NCBI RefSeq assembly: GCF_029338355.1
Contig: NZ_CP119802.1
Span: 620,001-684,000 of the forward strand
Source of the DNA: Halosegnis marinus
GTDB lineage: Archaea > Halobacteriota > Halobacteria > Halobacteriales > Haloarculaceae
Length of the DNA stretch: 64,000 bases
Direction: 5' to 3'
Below are positions 43,428-52,253 of the stretch, one piece after another. Made by a program: the position numbers and the translations under genes. Positions within the stretch are counted from its first letter, which is position 1. Every line of letters begins with the position of its first letter. The notes beneath the pieces are model-generated. The model was not told the DNA's origin. It saw nothing but the letters and a program-made list of their open reading frames with translations, and did no database searches.

Positions 43428-44176
43428 CGCATCAGTTCCCCGCCGTTCACGTTGAGCGTCTCCCCGGTGACGAAGCCGGCGTCGCGCAGGTACGCGACGG
43501 CCTCCGCGATGTCCTCGGGGCGACCGTACCGGCCGCGGGGGATGGCGGCCAGCTCCTCGCGCTTCTCCTCGGGCGAGCGGTCCGCGGTCATGTCCGTCTC
43601 GACGTGGCCGGGCGCGACGGCGTTGACGCGTATCCCGGGCGCGAAGTCGCCCGCGTGGCTCTTCGTCAGCGACAGCAGCGCCCCCTTCGAGGCCGCGTAG
43701 TGGCACTCGACGGGCGCGCCGGTGTACGCGAGGATGGAGGAGACGTTCGTGACCGACGGGCCGGCGCGGTCGGTTCCCTCCGCCGCCGCGGCCGAGTCCC
43801 GGAGGTGCGGGAGCGCGGCCTTCGTGCAGGCGAACGGGGAGTTGACGTTCGTGTCCGTCACGCGGTCGAAGTCGGCCGGCGTGAGGTCCTCGGTGAAGAC
43901 GTGCTGGTCGATACCGGCATTGTTGACGAGGTGGTCGAGGCCGTCGAACCGCTCGGCCGCCGTGTCGACGAGCCGCGCCGCCTCGTCGGGGTCCGACACG
44001 TCCGCGCCGACGGCGACGGCGTCGACGCCGTGGTCGCGGGCGCGCTCGGCGACCGCTTCCGCGGCCGCCTCGCTCGTGTGGTAGTTCACCGCCACGTCGT
44101 AGCCGTCGCGGGCGAACCGCAGGGCGACGGCGCGACCGATACCGCGCGAGGAACCGGTGACGACTGCGCTCGGCAT
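43424..44176 (-). CDS. FabG-like SDR (3-oxoacyl reductase type)
   Basis: This 250-residue SDR has VVTGSSRGIGRAVALRFARDG at the N terminus, NNAG near residue 88 and the catalytic YAASKGALLSLTKS near residue 158. The end GFVTGETLNVNGGELMR is typical of FabG/PhaB ketoreductases. The acyl carrier or CoA substrate is not known; haloarchaea use such enzymes in polyhydroxyalkanoate and other ketoacyl reductions. GTATAGG in the 30-base gap upstream is at the leaderless distance, so it need not depend on the CoA genes behind it. Confidence 0.85.
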   Translation of the reverse strand: MPSAVVTGSSRGIGRAVALRFARDGYDVAVNYHTSEAAAEAVAERARDHGVDAVAVGADVSDPDEAARLVDTAAERFDGLDHLVNNAGIDQHVFTEDLTPADFDRVTDTNVNSPFACTKAALPHLRDSAAAAEGTDRAGPSVTNVSSILAYTGAPVECHYAASKGALLSLTKSHAGDFAPGIRVNAVAPGHVETDMTADRSPEEKREELAAIPRGRYGRPEDIAEAVAYLRDAGFVTGETLNVNGGELMR

Positions 44177-44198
44177 ACCCGCCCGTCGGCGGCCCGGC

Positions 44199-44205
44199 GT
44201 ATAGG
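44199..44205 (-). promoter_or_regulatory. TATA box of the FabG-like gene
   Basis: The minus strand reads CCTATAC, centred about 26 bases before the ATG at 44176 and squeezed between that start and the stop of the next gene. Confidence 0.45.
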
Positions 44206-44206
44206 T

Positions 44207-44992
44207 CTACTCCGCCTCGCCGCCCTCGCGGATGGCGCGCTCGGCGTCGGCGAGCGCGGCCTCGGCGTCGAACGCGTCCACGATATCGCGCAGTTCCGCG
44301 GGCGCGGCGTCGGCCAGCTCGCGGGCGTGGCGGGTGATGTTCGGCACCGCGCGGATGATGTTGTCCACGACAGGGACCGCGGCGGCGCGGGCCGACCGCG
44401 AGAGCGGGTTGAGGTCGACGACTATCTCGGTCTTCCCCATCGCGGCGAGCGCCTCGGCGCGGTCGCCGTCCTCCAGCGGCACGAGAACGACGTCGGCGCT
44501 CCCGATGCCGTCGGCGTCCACCTTCGCGCGGGCGTGGTCGAGGCCGGGAATCCGTCCGTCGGCAGTGAGTCCCTTCACCTCGGTCGCGCCGTGCTCGCGG
44601 AGGTGGGCGGCGATGCGCTCCATCCGCTCGTCGGTGCGGTTGAACAGGTTCACCTCGATGTCCGCGCCCGTGGCCTCGGCGAGTTCGACCACCTCGCCCG
44701 GTACCAGCGCCGCGACGTTCCCGTTGACGGAGACGACGGGGTGGTCCGCGAGCAGGAAGTGGGCGGCGGCGGCGCGGGCCGCCGCGTCGGCGCTGTCGAG
44801 CGTGCGCTCGCCGAGCAGGTAGTCGTACGCCTCGCCCCGGCCCTGCGCGATGAGGCCCTGCCGGGAGGTGATGCCGATGTCCACGCCGTGTTCGATGCGG
44901 TGGCGCGTCAGCAGCGACTCGTAGCGGGGGTGCGACTCCGGTATCTCCGCCTCGTGGTCGGGCGAGACGGGTATCGACGGCTCGTCGCTCAT
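44207..44992 (-). CDS. 4-phosphopantoate-beta-alanine ligase (phosphopantothenate synthetase)
   Basis: This archaeal enzyme joins 4-phosphopantoate to beta-alanine with ATP, the step that replaces bacterial PanC and pantothenate kinase in CoA synthesis. The 261-residue product has the COG1701 blocks: HPRYESLLTRHRIEHGV, GLIAQGRGEAYDYLLGE, VSVNGNVAALVPGE and VVDLNPLSRSARAA near residue 200. I chose the ATG at 44992; an in-frame ATG at 45019 would add nine residues. It follows the pantoate kinase gene after 78 bases on the same strand, forming the archaeal two-gene CoA pair. Confidence 0.93.
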   Translation of the reverse strand: MSDEPSIPVSPDHEAEIPESHPRYESLLTRHRIEHGVDIGITSRQGLIAQGRGEAYDYLLGERTLDSADAAARAAAAHFLLADHPVVSVNGNVAALVPGEVVELAEATGADIEVNLFNRTDERMERIAAHLREHGATEVKGLTADGRIPGLDHARAKVDADGIGSADVVLVPLEDGDRAEALAAMGKTEIVVDLNPLSRSARAAAVPVVDNIIRAVPNITRHARELADAAPAELRDIVDAFDAEAALADAERAIREGGEAE

Positions 44993-45070
44993 GGTCGAGG
45001 ATGAGATGGGGTCGTACATAGGCGGCCGGGTTCCGCGGCGTGTCGGCCGGTTCGGCCCCGTCGGCGCGGG

Positions 45071-45889
45071 TCAGTCGGACAGGCCCGCGCCCGGCGGGTG
45101 GATGCGGCAGACGGCGGGGTCGTACCCCGCGTCGGAGAGGCCCGTCCCGAGACAGAAGGCCGTCTCGCCGAGCATCGCCATCGAGGCCGTGCCGCCCGCC
45201 TCCGCGACGGCGTCGAGCACGTCGCGCAGGTCGTCGGTGAGCAGGCCCGCGCCGTCGGCGAAGGCCCGCGAGGCGTCCATGAACGCCGGGAGCGTGGGCG
45301 TCTCGCGGACGGTCGCGAGCGCGCGTTCCCCGGCGGCGGAGAGCGCGTCGGTGTCGCCCGCGAGCACGTCCTCGGTGGAGAGTTCGCCGAGCGCGAGGTA
45401 CTCGACGCGCGAGCGGCCCGGGACGCCGTCCATCGCGCCGTGGCCCGGGGCGCCCGGTTCCAAGCGGAGGGGGACGCCGCCGCGGGCCTGCGCGACCACG
45501 TCGCCGAGGCCCGTCCCCGATTCGACCTCGGCGCGGTGGGCCAGCGCCGTCAGGTCGTTCTCCGAGCGCGCCAACCCGAACGCGGCGTTCGCGGCGAGCG
45601 CCGTCCCGAGCGCCATCGCGCCGCTCACGCCGAACCCGGAGCCGAGCGGCAGGGGCGTCTCGCAGGCGACGCGCGCCTCGACGCCCAGCGCGTCGAGGAC
45701 GCGCTCGACGGGGCCGACGGCGATAGCCTCGCCGTCGAGCGTCAGGCCGGAGCCCTCGCGGACCGTCGTCTCGACGCCGTGCGAGAGGGCGACGCCGCCG
45801 CCCCGGGAGCCGGCCCGGTTCGGGTCCTCGTGCGGGTGCGCGGAGAAGAACCCCGTGACGTGGCCGGGGACGAACGCCGTCGCTTCCAT
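45071..45889 (-). CDS. Pantoate kinase
   Basis: Pantoate kinase phosphorylates pantoate for the archaeal CoA route. The 272-residue product is a GHMP-fold kinase: it begins EATAFVPGHVTGFFSAH. The ATP-binding motif TPLPLGSGFGVSGAMALG is near residue 98, and VESGTGLGDVVAQARGG near residue 126 is characteristic of the pantoate kinase group. It leads into the phosphopantothenate synthetase gene. A clear TATA box (GCTTATACC, minus strand) lies 27 bases before the ATG. Confidence 0.93.
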   Translation of the reverse strand: MEATAFVPGHVTGFFSAHPHEDPNRAGSRGGGVALSHGVETTVREGSGLTLDGEAIAVGPVERVLDALGVEARVACETPLPLGSGFGVSGAMALGTALAANAAFGLARSENDLTALAHRAEVESGTGLGDVVAQARGGVPLRLEPGAPGHGAMDGVPGRSRVEYLALGELSTEDVLAGDTDALSAAGERALATVRETPTLPAFMDASRAFADGAGLLTDDLRDVLDAVAEAGGTASMAMLGETAFCLGTGLSDAGYDPAVCRIHPPGAGLSD

Positions 45890-45912
45890 GTCCCCGCCGT
45901 CCGTGCGTCGTC

Positions 45913-45921
45913 GGTATAAGC
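45913..45921 (-). promoter_or_regulatory. TATA box of the CoA operon
   Basis: GCTTATACC on the minus strand is centred about 28 bases from the pantoate kinase ATG, predicting a leaderless two-gene transcript. Confidence 0.5.
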
Positions 45922-45936
45922 GGCGCGTTCCGCCGG

Positions 45937-47109
45937 CTACCGCGCGGGCGGGTCCGCCACCGGCCGCTCCCACGCGAACAGCACGGCCGCGACGACCAGC
46001 AGGCCCGCCCCGAGCGCCCCGAGCGCGAGGAACAGCGAGCGGTCGGCCAGCGGCCCGGCGACGAGCTTGACGGGTATCGTGGCGAGCGAGACGGCCATCG
46101 AGAACGCCGACAGCGCCGTGGCCCGCCCGAGCGAGGGCGTCCGGTCGTTCAGGTACCCCTCCGCGACGGGCGCGGTGACGTTGAGGAGCAGGCGCGCGGT
46201 CAGGAACGCGGGCACGGCGAGCGCGGGCGCGAGGGCGACGGCGACGAACACCCCGCCGAGGAGGAACGGCGAGACGCCGAGCAGGCGACCCAACCCCGCC
46301 GCCGACGCGATGCGGTCGGCGTAGTTCACGGCGACCGCGGAGACGGCCGTGAAGCCGGCGTACAGCAGTCCGAGCCCGACCGCGTCGAGGCCGGCGCGGG
46401 TCGTCACCGGCTGGACGAACAGGTCCGCCGACCACCCGACCGCCCAGAACGCCGCGAGGTAGAGGACGAACCCGCGGAGGCCGGGCCGCGAGAGCCGTCT
46501 GACCGCCGTCGCCGCGTCCCCGACCGTGAACCGCGTCCCGTCGCGGCCGTCGAACTCGGGGAAGGTGAGGAGGACGCCGGCCGCGACCGTGTTGACCGCC
46601 GCCGTGGCGAAGAACGGGTACCGCGGGTCGAGGGTGAACAGGTAGCCGCCCGCGACGGAGGCGACGGCGCCGACGCCGAGGAAGGCCGCCAGCCCCCGAC
46701 CGCGGACCGCGGCGAACGACGCCGCGCGCCCGTGAGCGTCGAGCGCGTCGTAGAGCCACGCGCTGTCGTTGCCGGTCCGGAGCGTCGTCGCCACCGCCCA
46801 CGCGAGATAGACCCCGAGGAAGCCGACGAACGACTCCGCGAGGCCGAACGCCGCGGCGGCCCCCGCGACGCCGAGCGTGCCGAGGACCAGCGCGTTCCGG
46901 CGGCCGAGGCGGTCGCCGAGGTAGCCGGTCGGTATCTCCGAGACGACGAGCGCGGCGAAGAAGACCGAATCGAGCAGCGCGATCTCGGTGAAGGAGAAGC
47001 CCCGCGTCTCCAGCAGCAGCACCCAGACGGGCGTCAGGAAGCCGAGTGTCGAGGCCGCCATGTAGGCGTAGTAGCGGCCGACGACCTCCGTGAGCGGGGC
47101 CTCGCGCAC
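45937..47109 (-). CDS. Major facilitator superfamily transporter
   Basis: This 390-residue membrane protein has about twelve hydrophobic helices. The loop between helices 2 and 3 carries the MFS signature form GYLGDRLGRRNALVLG near residue 62. The substrate is unknown; the layout fits drug/solute proton antiporters. The start is a GTG (47109) with a CTTTTC box about 27 bases upstream. It converges on no gene and lies downstream of aspS on the same strand, 63 bases from the aspS stop. Confidence 0.88.
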   Translation of the reverse strand: MREAPLTEVVGRYYAYMAASTLGFLTPVWVLLLETRGFSFTEIALLDSVFFAALVVSEIPTGYLGDRLGRRNALVLGTLGVAGAAAAFGLAESFVGFLGVYLAWAVATTLRTGNDSAWLYDALDAHGRAASFAAVRGRGLAAFLGVGAVASVAGGYLFTLDPRYPFFATAAVNTVAAGVLLTFPEFDGRDGTRFTVGDAATAVRRLSRPGLRGFVLYLAAFWAVGWSADLFVQPVTTRAGLDAVGLGLLYAGFTAVSAVAVNYADRIASAAGLGRLLGVSPFLLGGVFVAVALAPALAVPAFLTARLLLNVTAPVAEGYLNDRTPSLGRATALSAFSMAVSLATIPVKLVAGPLADRSLFLALGALGAGLLVVAAVLFAWERPVADPPAR

Positions 47110-47172
47110 GGTCGAAGGCCGGCAGCAGACGCGAAAAGCGGTGCGGTTCGGGCGGTCGTCAGTCGGAGGGGG

Positions 47173-48477
47173 CTACGGGCTCAGACGCTGACGATCCCGC
47201 GGGAAGAGGACGGCCTCCCGGATGTTCCCCAGGCCGAGCATCGTCATCACGAGCCGTTCGCCGCCGAGGCCCCAGCCGGCGTGCGGGGGCATCCCGTACT
47301 TGAACATCTTCGTGTAGTACTCGAACTCGTGGGCCGGGAGGCCCTGCTGTTCGAACCCCTCGATGAGGCGGTCGTAGCGGTGTTCGCGCTGGCCGCCCGA
47401 GACGAGCTCCATGCGCGGGTGCATCATGTCGAACCCGGTGGAGAGCGTCTCGTCGTCGTCGTGGTCCTTGATGTAGAACGGCTTGATCTCGGAGGGCCAG
47501 TCCGTGATGAAGTAGTGCTCGCCCACGTCCTGCCCGAGCGCGTGCTCGCCCTCGGTCGGCAGGTCGTCGCCCCACACGAGCTGTTCGTCTAGCTCGCCGG
47601 TGGCGTTGATGCGCTCGATGGCCTCCTCGTAGGTGAGCCGCGGGAACTCGCCGTCGGGGACCTCGAACTCCTCTTCGAGCCCGAGCGCTTCGAGTTCGCG
47701 CTCGCAGTTCTCCGCGACGGCCTCGTAGGCGGCCTTCACGACGGCCTCGCAGACGTCCATCGCCTCCGTGTGGTCGAAGAAGGCCGACTCGAAGTCGATG
47801 GAGGTCGCCTCGTTGAGGTGGCGCGGCGTGTTGTGCTCCTCGGCGCGGAAGATGGGGCCGATCTCGAAGACGCGTTCGAGGCCGGAGCCGACCATCAGCT
47901 GCTTGAACAGCTGCGGGCTCTGGTTCATGAACGCCTCCTCGCCGAAGTAGGTGATGGGGAACAGCTCCGTGCCGCCCTCGGTGCCCGTGGCGACGATCTT
48001 CGGCGTGTTGATCTCGGTCGCGGCGAAGTCGCGGAACGCCTCGCGGACGGCGCGCAGCACCTCGGCGCGGATCTCGAAGACGGCCTTCGCCTCCTCGCGG
48101 CGGAGGTCGAGCGTGCGGTTGTCGAGCCGGGTGGGGAGTTCGGCGTCCACCTTCCCGGAGGGGTCGAGCGGCAGTTGCGTCTCGGCCTCGGCGACCACCT
48201 CTATCTCGGTCGGGACGACCTCGACGCCGGTCGGCGCGCGCGGCTCCTCCTTCACGTCGCCGACGACGCGGACGACGGACTCGCGGCTGGCCTCCAGGCC
48301 GGTCTCGACGAGCTCCTCGTCCATCTCGTCCTTCTCCAGTTTCACCTGGATGCGCCCGGACTTGTCGCGGACGATGAGGAAGGCGATGCCCCCGAGGTCG
48401 CGGATCTCGTGGACCCAGCCCGCCACCGTGGCGGTCGTGCCCGGCTCCGCGTCGGCCGTGTACGTACGGTCTTCCAT
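47173..48477 (-). CDS. aspS: Aspartyl-tRNA synthetase (archaeal type)
   Basis: This 434-residue class II synthetase has an N-terminal OB-fold that binds the anticodon (residues 15-100: [20 protein letters not shown]). The catalytic core includes motif 2, [20 protein letters not shown], and motif 3, [27 protein letters not shown], near the C terminus. It is the short archaeal form without the bacterial insertion domain. Whether it also charges tRNA-Asn cannot be read with certainty. ACTTAAGC lies 27 bases before the ATG. Confidence 0.95.
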   Translation of the reverse strand: MEDRTYTADAEPGTTATVAGWVHEIRDLGGIAFLIVRDKSGRIQVKLEKDEMDEELVETGLEASRESVVRVVGDVKEEPRAPTGVEVVPTEIEVVAEAETQLPLDPSGKVDAELPTRLDNRTLDLRREEAKAVFEIRAEVLRAVREAFRDFAATEINTPKIVATGTEGGTELFPITYFGEEAFMNQSPQLFKQLMVGSGLERVFEIGPIFRAEEHNTPRHLNEATSIDFESAFFDHTEAMDVCEAVVKAAYEAVAENCERELEALGLEEEFEVPDGEFPRLTYEEAIERINATGELDEQLVWGDDLPTEGEHALGQDVGEHYFITDWPSEIKPFYIKDHDDDETLSTGFDMMHPRMELVSGGQREHRYDRLIEGFEQQGLPAHEFEYYTKMFKYGMPPHAGWGLGGERLVMTMLGLGNIREAVLFPRDRQRLSP

Positions 48478-48500
48478 ACGTCCGGGTTCTCGCGTACCGG

Positions 48501-48508
48501 ACTTAAGC
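48501..48508 (-). promoter_or_regulatory. TATA-like box of aspS
   Basis: GCTTAAGT on the minus strand is centred 27 bases before the aspS ATG at 48477. Confidence 0.4.
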
Positions 48509-48549
48509 CCGGTCTTTCCCCGGCGACGGCTCCCACACGCCCCGAACGC

Positions 48550-49197
48550 TCAAAGCCCCTCGTCGAACGCGACCTGCTCGGAGACGAGGCTCGCGTACCC
48601 CCGGCGGAGCCGCTCGCTCACCGCCTGCGTCGAGACGCCCAGCTCCGCGGCGAGGTCGGCCGCCGTCGTCCCGCGGGGGACCTCGAAGTAGCCGCGCCGG
48701 TACGCGAGCTTCAGCGTCTCGCGCTGTTCCGGGGTGAGACCCACCCCCGGCCCGGACGGCTCCTCGTCGTAGAGCCCTTCGAGCCGGAACTCCACGCCGT
48801 TGTCGAGCAGGGTGTCGCGGTACGCCGACACCGCCGACCGGTCGGGAAAGCGCACCTGCGAGCGCCACCACTCGCCCTCGTAGTGGGCCTCCAGCGCCTC
48901 GCCCCCGAGGTCGACCCACAGCGGGTACAGCACCGTCTCGACGTCGTCGGTCGTGCGGAACCGGTAGAGCCGCCGGTCGCCGTGGTCGCTCAACACCGTC
49001 ACCTCGTCGACGGTGGGGTCCTCGGCGACGGCCGCGTCGAACGCGTCGAGGTCGCCCTTCACCCACCCGAACAGCTGCGGATGGGTGGGCCGCGACGCGG
49101 TGACGCCTTCGAGGTCGAGCCGCACGTCGGTCGCGTCGAGCGCCGGCGCGAGCACGAGCCCGTCCGAGCGGAACGCGTACTCCAGGATGACGCTCAT
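48550..49197 (-). CDS. HTH_10 (bacterioopsin activator-type) regulator, copy 1
   Basis: This 215-residue protein has the haloarchaeal two-part form. The N-terminal sensor-like domain is about 150 residues (MSVILEYAFRSDGLVLAPAL, LFGWVKGDLDAFDAAVAEDP). The C-terminal HTH_10 domain carries LTPEQRETLKLAYRRGYFEVPR followed by AADLAAELGVSTQAVSERLRRG. Targets are unknown. The gene has both a TATA box (GTTATATCC at 49222-49229, minus strand) and a strong Shine-Dalgarno-like GGAGGTG seven bases before the ATG. A close paralogue lies 40 bases upstream. Confidence 0.88.
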   Translation of the reverse strand: MSVILEYAFRSDGLVLAPALDATDVRLDLEGVTASRPTHPQLFGWVKGDLDAFDAAVAEDPTVDEVTVLSDHGDRRLYRFRTTDDVETVLYPLWVDLGGEALEAHYEGEWWRSQVRFPDRSAVSAYRDTLLDNGVEFRLEGLYDEEPSGPGVGLTPEQRETLKLAYRRGYFEVPRGTTAADLAAELGVSTQAVSERLRRGYASLVSEQVAFDEGL

Positions 49198-49221
49198 ATG
49201 ACACCTCCGATGCGTTCGTCG

Positions 49222-49229
49222 GATATAAC
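49222..49229 (-). promoter_or_regulatory. TATA box of HTH_10 copy 1
   Basis: GTTATATC on the minus strand is centred 28 bases before the ATG at 49197. The last 15 bases before the ATG also contain GGAGGTG, so this gene may be translated by either mode. Confidence 0.5.
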
Positions 49230-49237
49230 CTCACGCA

Positions 49238-49876
49238 TCAGACGCCGACCGACTGCTCCACGAGCCGGGCACACCCCCGACGGAGCCGCTCGCTCACCGC
49301 CTGCGTCGAGACGCCCAGCTCCGCGGCGAGGTCGCCGGTCGTCACCGCGCGCGGCACCTCGAAGTAGCCGCGGCGGTAGGCCAACACCAGCGCCTCACGC
49401 TGGGGTTCCGTGAGGCCGTCGAACTCCCGGCCCGTGCCGTCGGCCTCGTAGCGGCGCCGCACGTCGAGGTCCGCGCCGTGGTCGGCGAGGAACTCCGTGT
49501 ACGCCTCGAAGGAGTCGGCGTCGGGAAAGCGCGTCCGCGCGTACCAGACGCCGTCCTCGAACCGACAGTCCAGCCGCGCGGCACCGAGCCGGGTGAGCTC
49601 CGGGTACGTGACCAGTTCCGTCGCCCCGGCCACCTGTATCCGGTAGAGGTGGCTGTCCTCGGCCTCGCTCAACAGCCGCGCCTCCGCGACGGTGGGGTCC
49701 TCGGCGACGGCCGCGGCGAAGCCGTCGAGGTCGCCCTCCACCCACCCGAACAGGACGGGCCGCCGGGGGTCGGTGCCGACCGTGTCCTCGATGACCATCC
49801 GCGCAGCCGTCGCGGCGAAGGTCGGCGTGAGGACGAGGTCGGGCGACCGAAGGGTGTACTCGACGATGACGCTCAT
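49238..49876 (-). CDS. HTH_10 (bacterioopsin activator-type) regulator, copy 2
   Basis: This 212-residue paralogue of the downstream gene shares the start MSVIVEYTLRSPDLVL. It also shares the LFGWVEGDLDGFAAAVAEDPTV block and an almost identical C-terminal HTH (LTEPQREALVLAYRRGYFEVPR, LAAELGVSTQAVSERLRRG). The middle of the sensor domain differs more, so the two probably sense different inputs but may bind similar DNA. It has its own TATA box, with the same GATATAA core as copy 1. Confidence 0.88.
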   Translation of the reverse strand: MSVIVEYTLRSPDLVLTPTFAATAARMVIEDTVGTDPRRPVLFGWVEGDLDGFAAAVAEDPTVAEARLLSEAEDSHLYRIQVAGATELVTYPELTRLGAARLDCRFEDGVWYARTRFPDADSFEAYTEFLADHGADLDVRRRYEADGTGREFDGLTEPQREALVLAYRRGYFEVPRAVTTGDLAAELGVSTQAVSERLRRGCARLVEQSVGV

Positions 49877-49900
49877 TCCTTCGGGTTCACGAAGCCCCGT

Positions 49901-49910
49901 GATATAATAC
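49901..49910 (-). promoter_or_regulatory. TATA box of HTH_10 copy 2
   Basis: GTATTATATC on the minus strand is centred 29 bases before the ATG at 49876. Its GATATAA core (plus strand) is shared with the promoter of copy 1, so promoter and gene were duplicated together. Confidence 0.5.
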
Positions 49911-49981
49911 CGTCCCTCGAATCGAGCGCCGAACCGTCAGGCGGCATCCGGGCGCTCGCGCCGACGACTCACTACGCTCGC

Positions 49982-50035
49982 CGCTCGTTCACTCCGAGAC
50001 GCTCGTTCACTCCGAGACGCTCGTTCACTCCGAGA
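49982..50035. repeat. Three perfect tandem copies of an 18-bp unit
   Basis: CGCTCGTTCACTCCGAGA is repeated exactly three times (49982-49999, 50000-50017, 50018-50035) in the gap 49877-50089. The unit resembles flanking degenerate copies (GCTCGCCG...). Nothing else in the gap can be supported. Confidence 0.85.
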
Positions 50036-50089
50036 CGCTCGCCGCAGCCTCGCGTCTCGCGGCGCGCGTGTCGCTCCGCTCCCGCGCCC

Positions 50090-50836
50090 TCACTCGGACG
50101 CCCTCGCGCTGACGCGCTCGCGCGTCCCGTCCCTCGCTCCCTCGACCGTCTCGCGCACCGCGTCGCTGCCCGCGTCGTGGATGAGGTCGCCGACGACGAC
50201 GGTGTCGGCGTGGCGGCCCATCTCGTAGGCCGCGTCGTAGTCGCCGACGCCGCCGCCGTAGAACAGCGTCGCCTCGTCGAGCGCCTCGCTCGCGGCCGCG
50301 ACGACCTCGCTGTCGCCGAAGGTGCCGGAGTACTCGACGTACACGATCTCCTGGCCGAACATCCGCTCGGCGACCTCGGCGTAGGCGGCCACGTCGGCCG
50401 CGTCGAGGTCGCAGTCGGCCTCGGTGTACTCCGCGACGGAGGAGTCGGGGTTCATCACGATGTACGCCTCCGTGTGCGTGCGCGCCCAGTCGATGTCGCG
50501 GTCCTCGCGCACCCAGTGCTGGTGCGCGCCGGTGAGCCAGAACGTGTCCCCGGCGTTGAGCACCACGGGGACGAGGAAGCCGTCGAGGGCCTCGTCGTGG
50601 ACCACCACGTCCGCGTGGGAGGGTTCGATGTAGCAGGGGATGCCGTGGTCCGCACACGCCTCGATGCACGGCTCGACGAAACGGGTCATCTTCTCCTCGG
50701 TCATCCCGAGCGTGCCGCCGATCTCGACGGCGTCCGTCCCGGTCGCGCAGACATCGTCGAACGTCTCGTCCCCGTACAGCGACTTGTCGGGGTCGAGCTT
50801 CACGATGTGGTCCCAGTCGTCCCACGGCGCGGTCAT
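50090..50836 (-). CDS. Geranylgeranylglyceryl-phosphate synthase (GGGPS)
   Basis: This enzyme makes the first ether bond of archaeal membrane lipids, joining geranylgeranyl diphosphate to glycerol-1-phosphate. The 248-residue TIM barrel begins with [18 protein letters not shown] and has [50 protein letters not shown] and [15 protein letters not shown]. The last is the phosphate-binding GGGI-type loop. These fit the haloarchaeal group I GGGPS. The ATG at 50836 is chosen because longer frames enter the divergent gene's leader. The C terminus is unusually rich in Arg/Ala/Ser. Confidence 0.9.
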   Translation of the reverse strand: MTAPWDDWDHIVKLDPDKSLYGDETFDDVCATGTDAVEIGGTLGMTEEKMTRFVEPCIEACADHGIPCYIEPSHADVVVHDEALDGFLVPVVLNAGDTFWLTGAHQHWVREDRDIDWARTHTEAYIVMNPDSSVAEYTEADCDLDAADVAAYAEVAERMFGQEIVYVEYSGTFGDSEVVAAASEALDEATLFYGGGVGDYDAAYEMGRHADTVVVGDLIHDAGSDAVRETVEGARDGTRERVSARASE

Positions 50837-50984
50837 ACCACCCGGAACCGGGCGCGCGGGCAAAACCCCTTCGGATGGGGCGGTCCGAATCCCGGCGTTC
50901 ACGCGGCGACGCGGGAGGTTCGGGGCGGCGGCCCCCCGTCCCCGGACGCGAGCTTTTTGCCGACCGTCGCCGAAGGCGCGGGCA

Positions 50985-51542
50985 GTGCCGGAGAAGACGC
51001 CGCAGGGCACCTCCGTGGGCGTGGACGACCCGTACGCGTTCGTCGAGCGGTGCGACCACCTGACGGGCGAGGGCCGGTGTCGCTACGCCGCGGACCACGC
51101 CCGCCACGACCCCGAGTTCGCCGCCGAGCGCAGACGCGACGACCTCCGGTGTCCGGCCGCGGACCCGCACGGCGAGTGGTCGTGGGCCGACTGCCCCCAC
51201 TTCCGGGCGCGCAACCGCGACCGCGAGTGCGTCCGCTGTGGACTCGAAGAGCACCGCCGCGCCCACGACGACGAGCGCCCGCTCCTGGAGGAACACCACC
51301 TCGAATACCGCGACGACGACCGCAAGGAGTTGAGCAGCGAGATAACGGTGTACCTCTGCCGGTGGTGCCACGCGAAGGTCCACAAATCGTGGGCACGGGT
51401 GGACGACGACGCCGCGCCGGACCCCGAGGCCATCGCGGCGCGGGAGGGCCGCCGGAGCGAGGAACTCTCGGAGGCGGCGTTCTCGACGGCGGCAGAGCGG
51501 TACGGCGACGGGAACGACGGCCCGGGAACGGACGGCGAATAG
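50985..51542 (+). CDS. HNH-like/zinc-binding haloarchaeal protein
   Basis: This 185-residue protein contains several Cys/His clusters: [14 protein letters not shown] and [30 protein letters not shown], then [10 protein letters not shown] and [17 protein letters not shown] form the most striking part. The pattern C-x2-C, then HH, then C-x2-CH-x3-H is that of an HNH-type nuclease fold. Catalysis is not certain, and flanking genes give no clue. The GTG start is 30 bases from GAGCTTTTTGCC, the leaderless position. The family is unnamed to me. Confidence 0.7.
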   Translation: MPEKTPQGTSVGVDDPYAFVERCDHLTGEGRCRYAADHARHDPEFAAERRRDDLRCPAADPHGEWSWADCPHFRARNRDRECVRCGLEEHRRAHDDERPLLEEHHLEYRDDDRKELSSEITVYLCRWCHAKVHKSWARVDDDAAPDPEAIAAREGRRSEELSEAAFSTAAERYGDGNDGPGTDGE

Positions 51543-51588
51543 GCACGGACGTGCATATCGTTCCGTTGCTCTGCCCGTTTCCCGGGAG

Positions 51589-51593
51589 TTTTT
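51589..51593 (+). promoter_or_regulatory. T-rich promoter box of the GMP synthase glutaminase gene
   Basis: TTTTT within GGGAGTTTTTCACC is centred 27 bases before the ATG at 51618. Confidence 0.4.
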
Positions 51594-51617
51594 CACCACG
51601 TACGCGCTACCCGGACC

Positions 51618-52187
51618 ATGACTCGCATCGTCGTGGTCGACAACCACGGCCAGTTCACCCACCTCGAACACCGGACGCTGCGCGACCTCGGCGTCGACGT
51701 CGAGACGGTCGACAACGACACGCCGCTCGCGGAGACCGAGGCGGACGGCTACGTCCTCTCGGGCGGGCCGGACATGGACCGCGTCGGGCGCGCGGCGGAG
51801 TACCTGGAGGCGGATGTACCCGTGCTGGGCATCTGTCTCGGCCACCAGCTGATGGCGCTGGAACTCGGCGGGCGCGTCGAGTCCGGCGAGTACGGCGGCT
51901 ACGCCGACGTGACCGTCCGCATCGACTCGGAGGACGACCCGCTCGTCGGCTCGCTCGCGCCGGAGACGCGCGTCTGGGCGAGCCACGCCGACGAGGTGGT
52001 CGAGGTTCCCCCCGGCTTCGAGCGCACCGCGACGAGCGACGTGTGCGACATCGAGGCGATGAGCGACGTCGAGAACGACCGCTACGGCGTCCAGTGGCAC
52101 CCGGAGGTCGCCCACACCGAGCGCGGCGAGGAGCTGTTCGAGAACTTCGTGGCGCGGTGCGACCGCGTCGCGGCCGAGGCGCCGTAG
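51618..52187 (+). CDS. guaAA: GMP synthase glutamine amidotransferase subunit
   Basis: In archaea GMP synthase is split, and this 189-residue subunit releases ammonia from glutamine for the XMP to GMP step. The class I amidotransferase triad is visible: the nucleophile Cys in VLGICLGHQLMALE near residue 77, and the His and Glu in YGVQWHPEVAHTERGEELF near residue 160. It begins IVVVDNHGQFTHLEHRTLRDL as in archaeal subunits. The ATPase/pyrophosphatase partner is not in this window. Confidence 0.95.
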   Translation: MTRIVVVDNHGQFTHLEHRTLRDLGVDVETVDNDTPLAETEADGYVLSGGPDMDRVGRAAEYLEADVPVLGICLGHQLMALELGGRVESGEYGGYADVTVRIDSEDDPLVGSLAPETRVWASHADEVVEVPPGFERTATSDVCDIEAMSDVENDRYGVQWHPEVAHTERGEELFENFVARCDRVAAEAP

Positions 52188-52223
52188 CGCCGCGTCGCAG
52201 TCGGTCGGTTCGCTGTCAGTAGC

Positions 52224-52229
52224 GTTATC
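52224..52229 (+). promoter_or_regulatory. TATA-like box of the DUF2070 gene
   Basis: GTTATC is centred 27 bases before the ATG at 52254. Confidence 0.45.
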
Positions 52230-52253
52230 AGGCGGCGGCGAGAACCGGGAACA

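Noticed and set aside
49982-50035. Tandem 18-bp repeats as a CRISPR array
   Set aside because: There are no spacers, the repeats are short and directly joined, and no cas gene is near.
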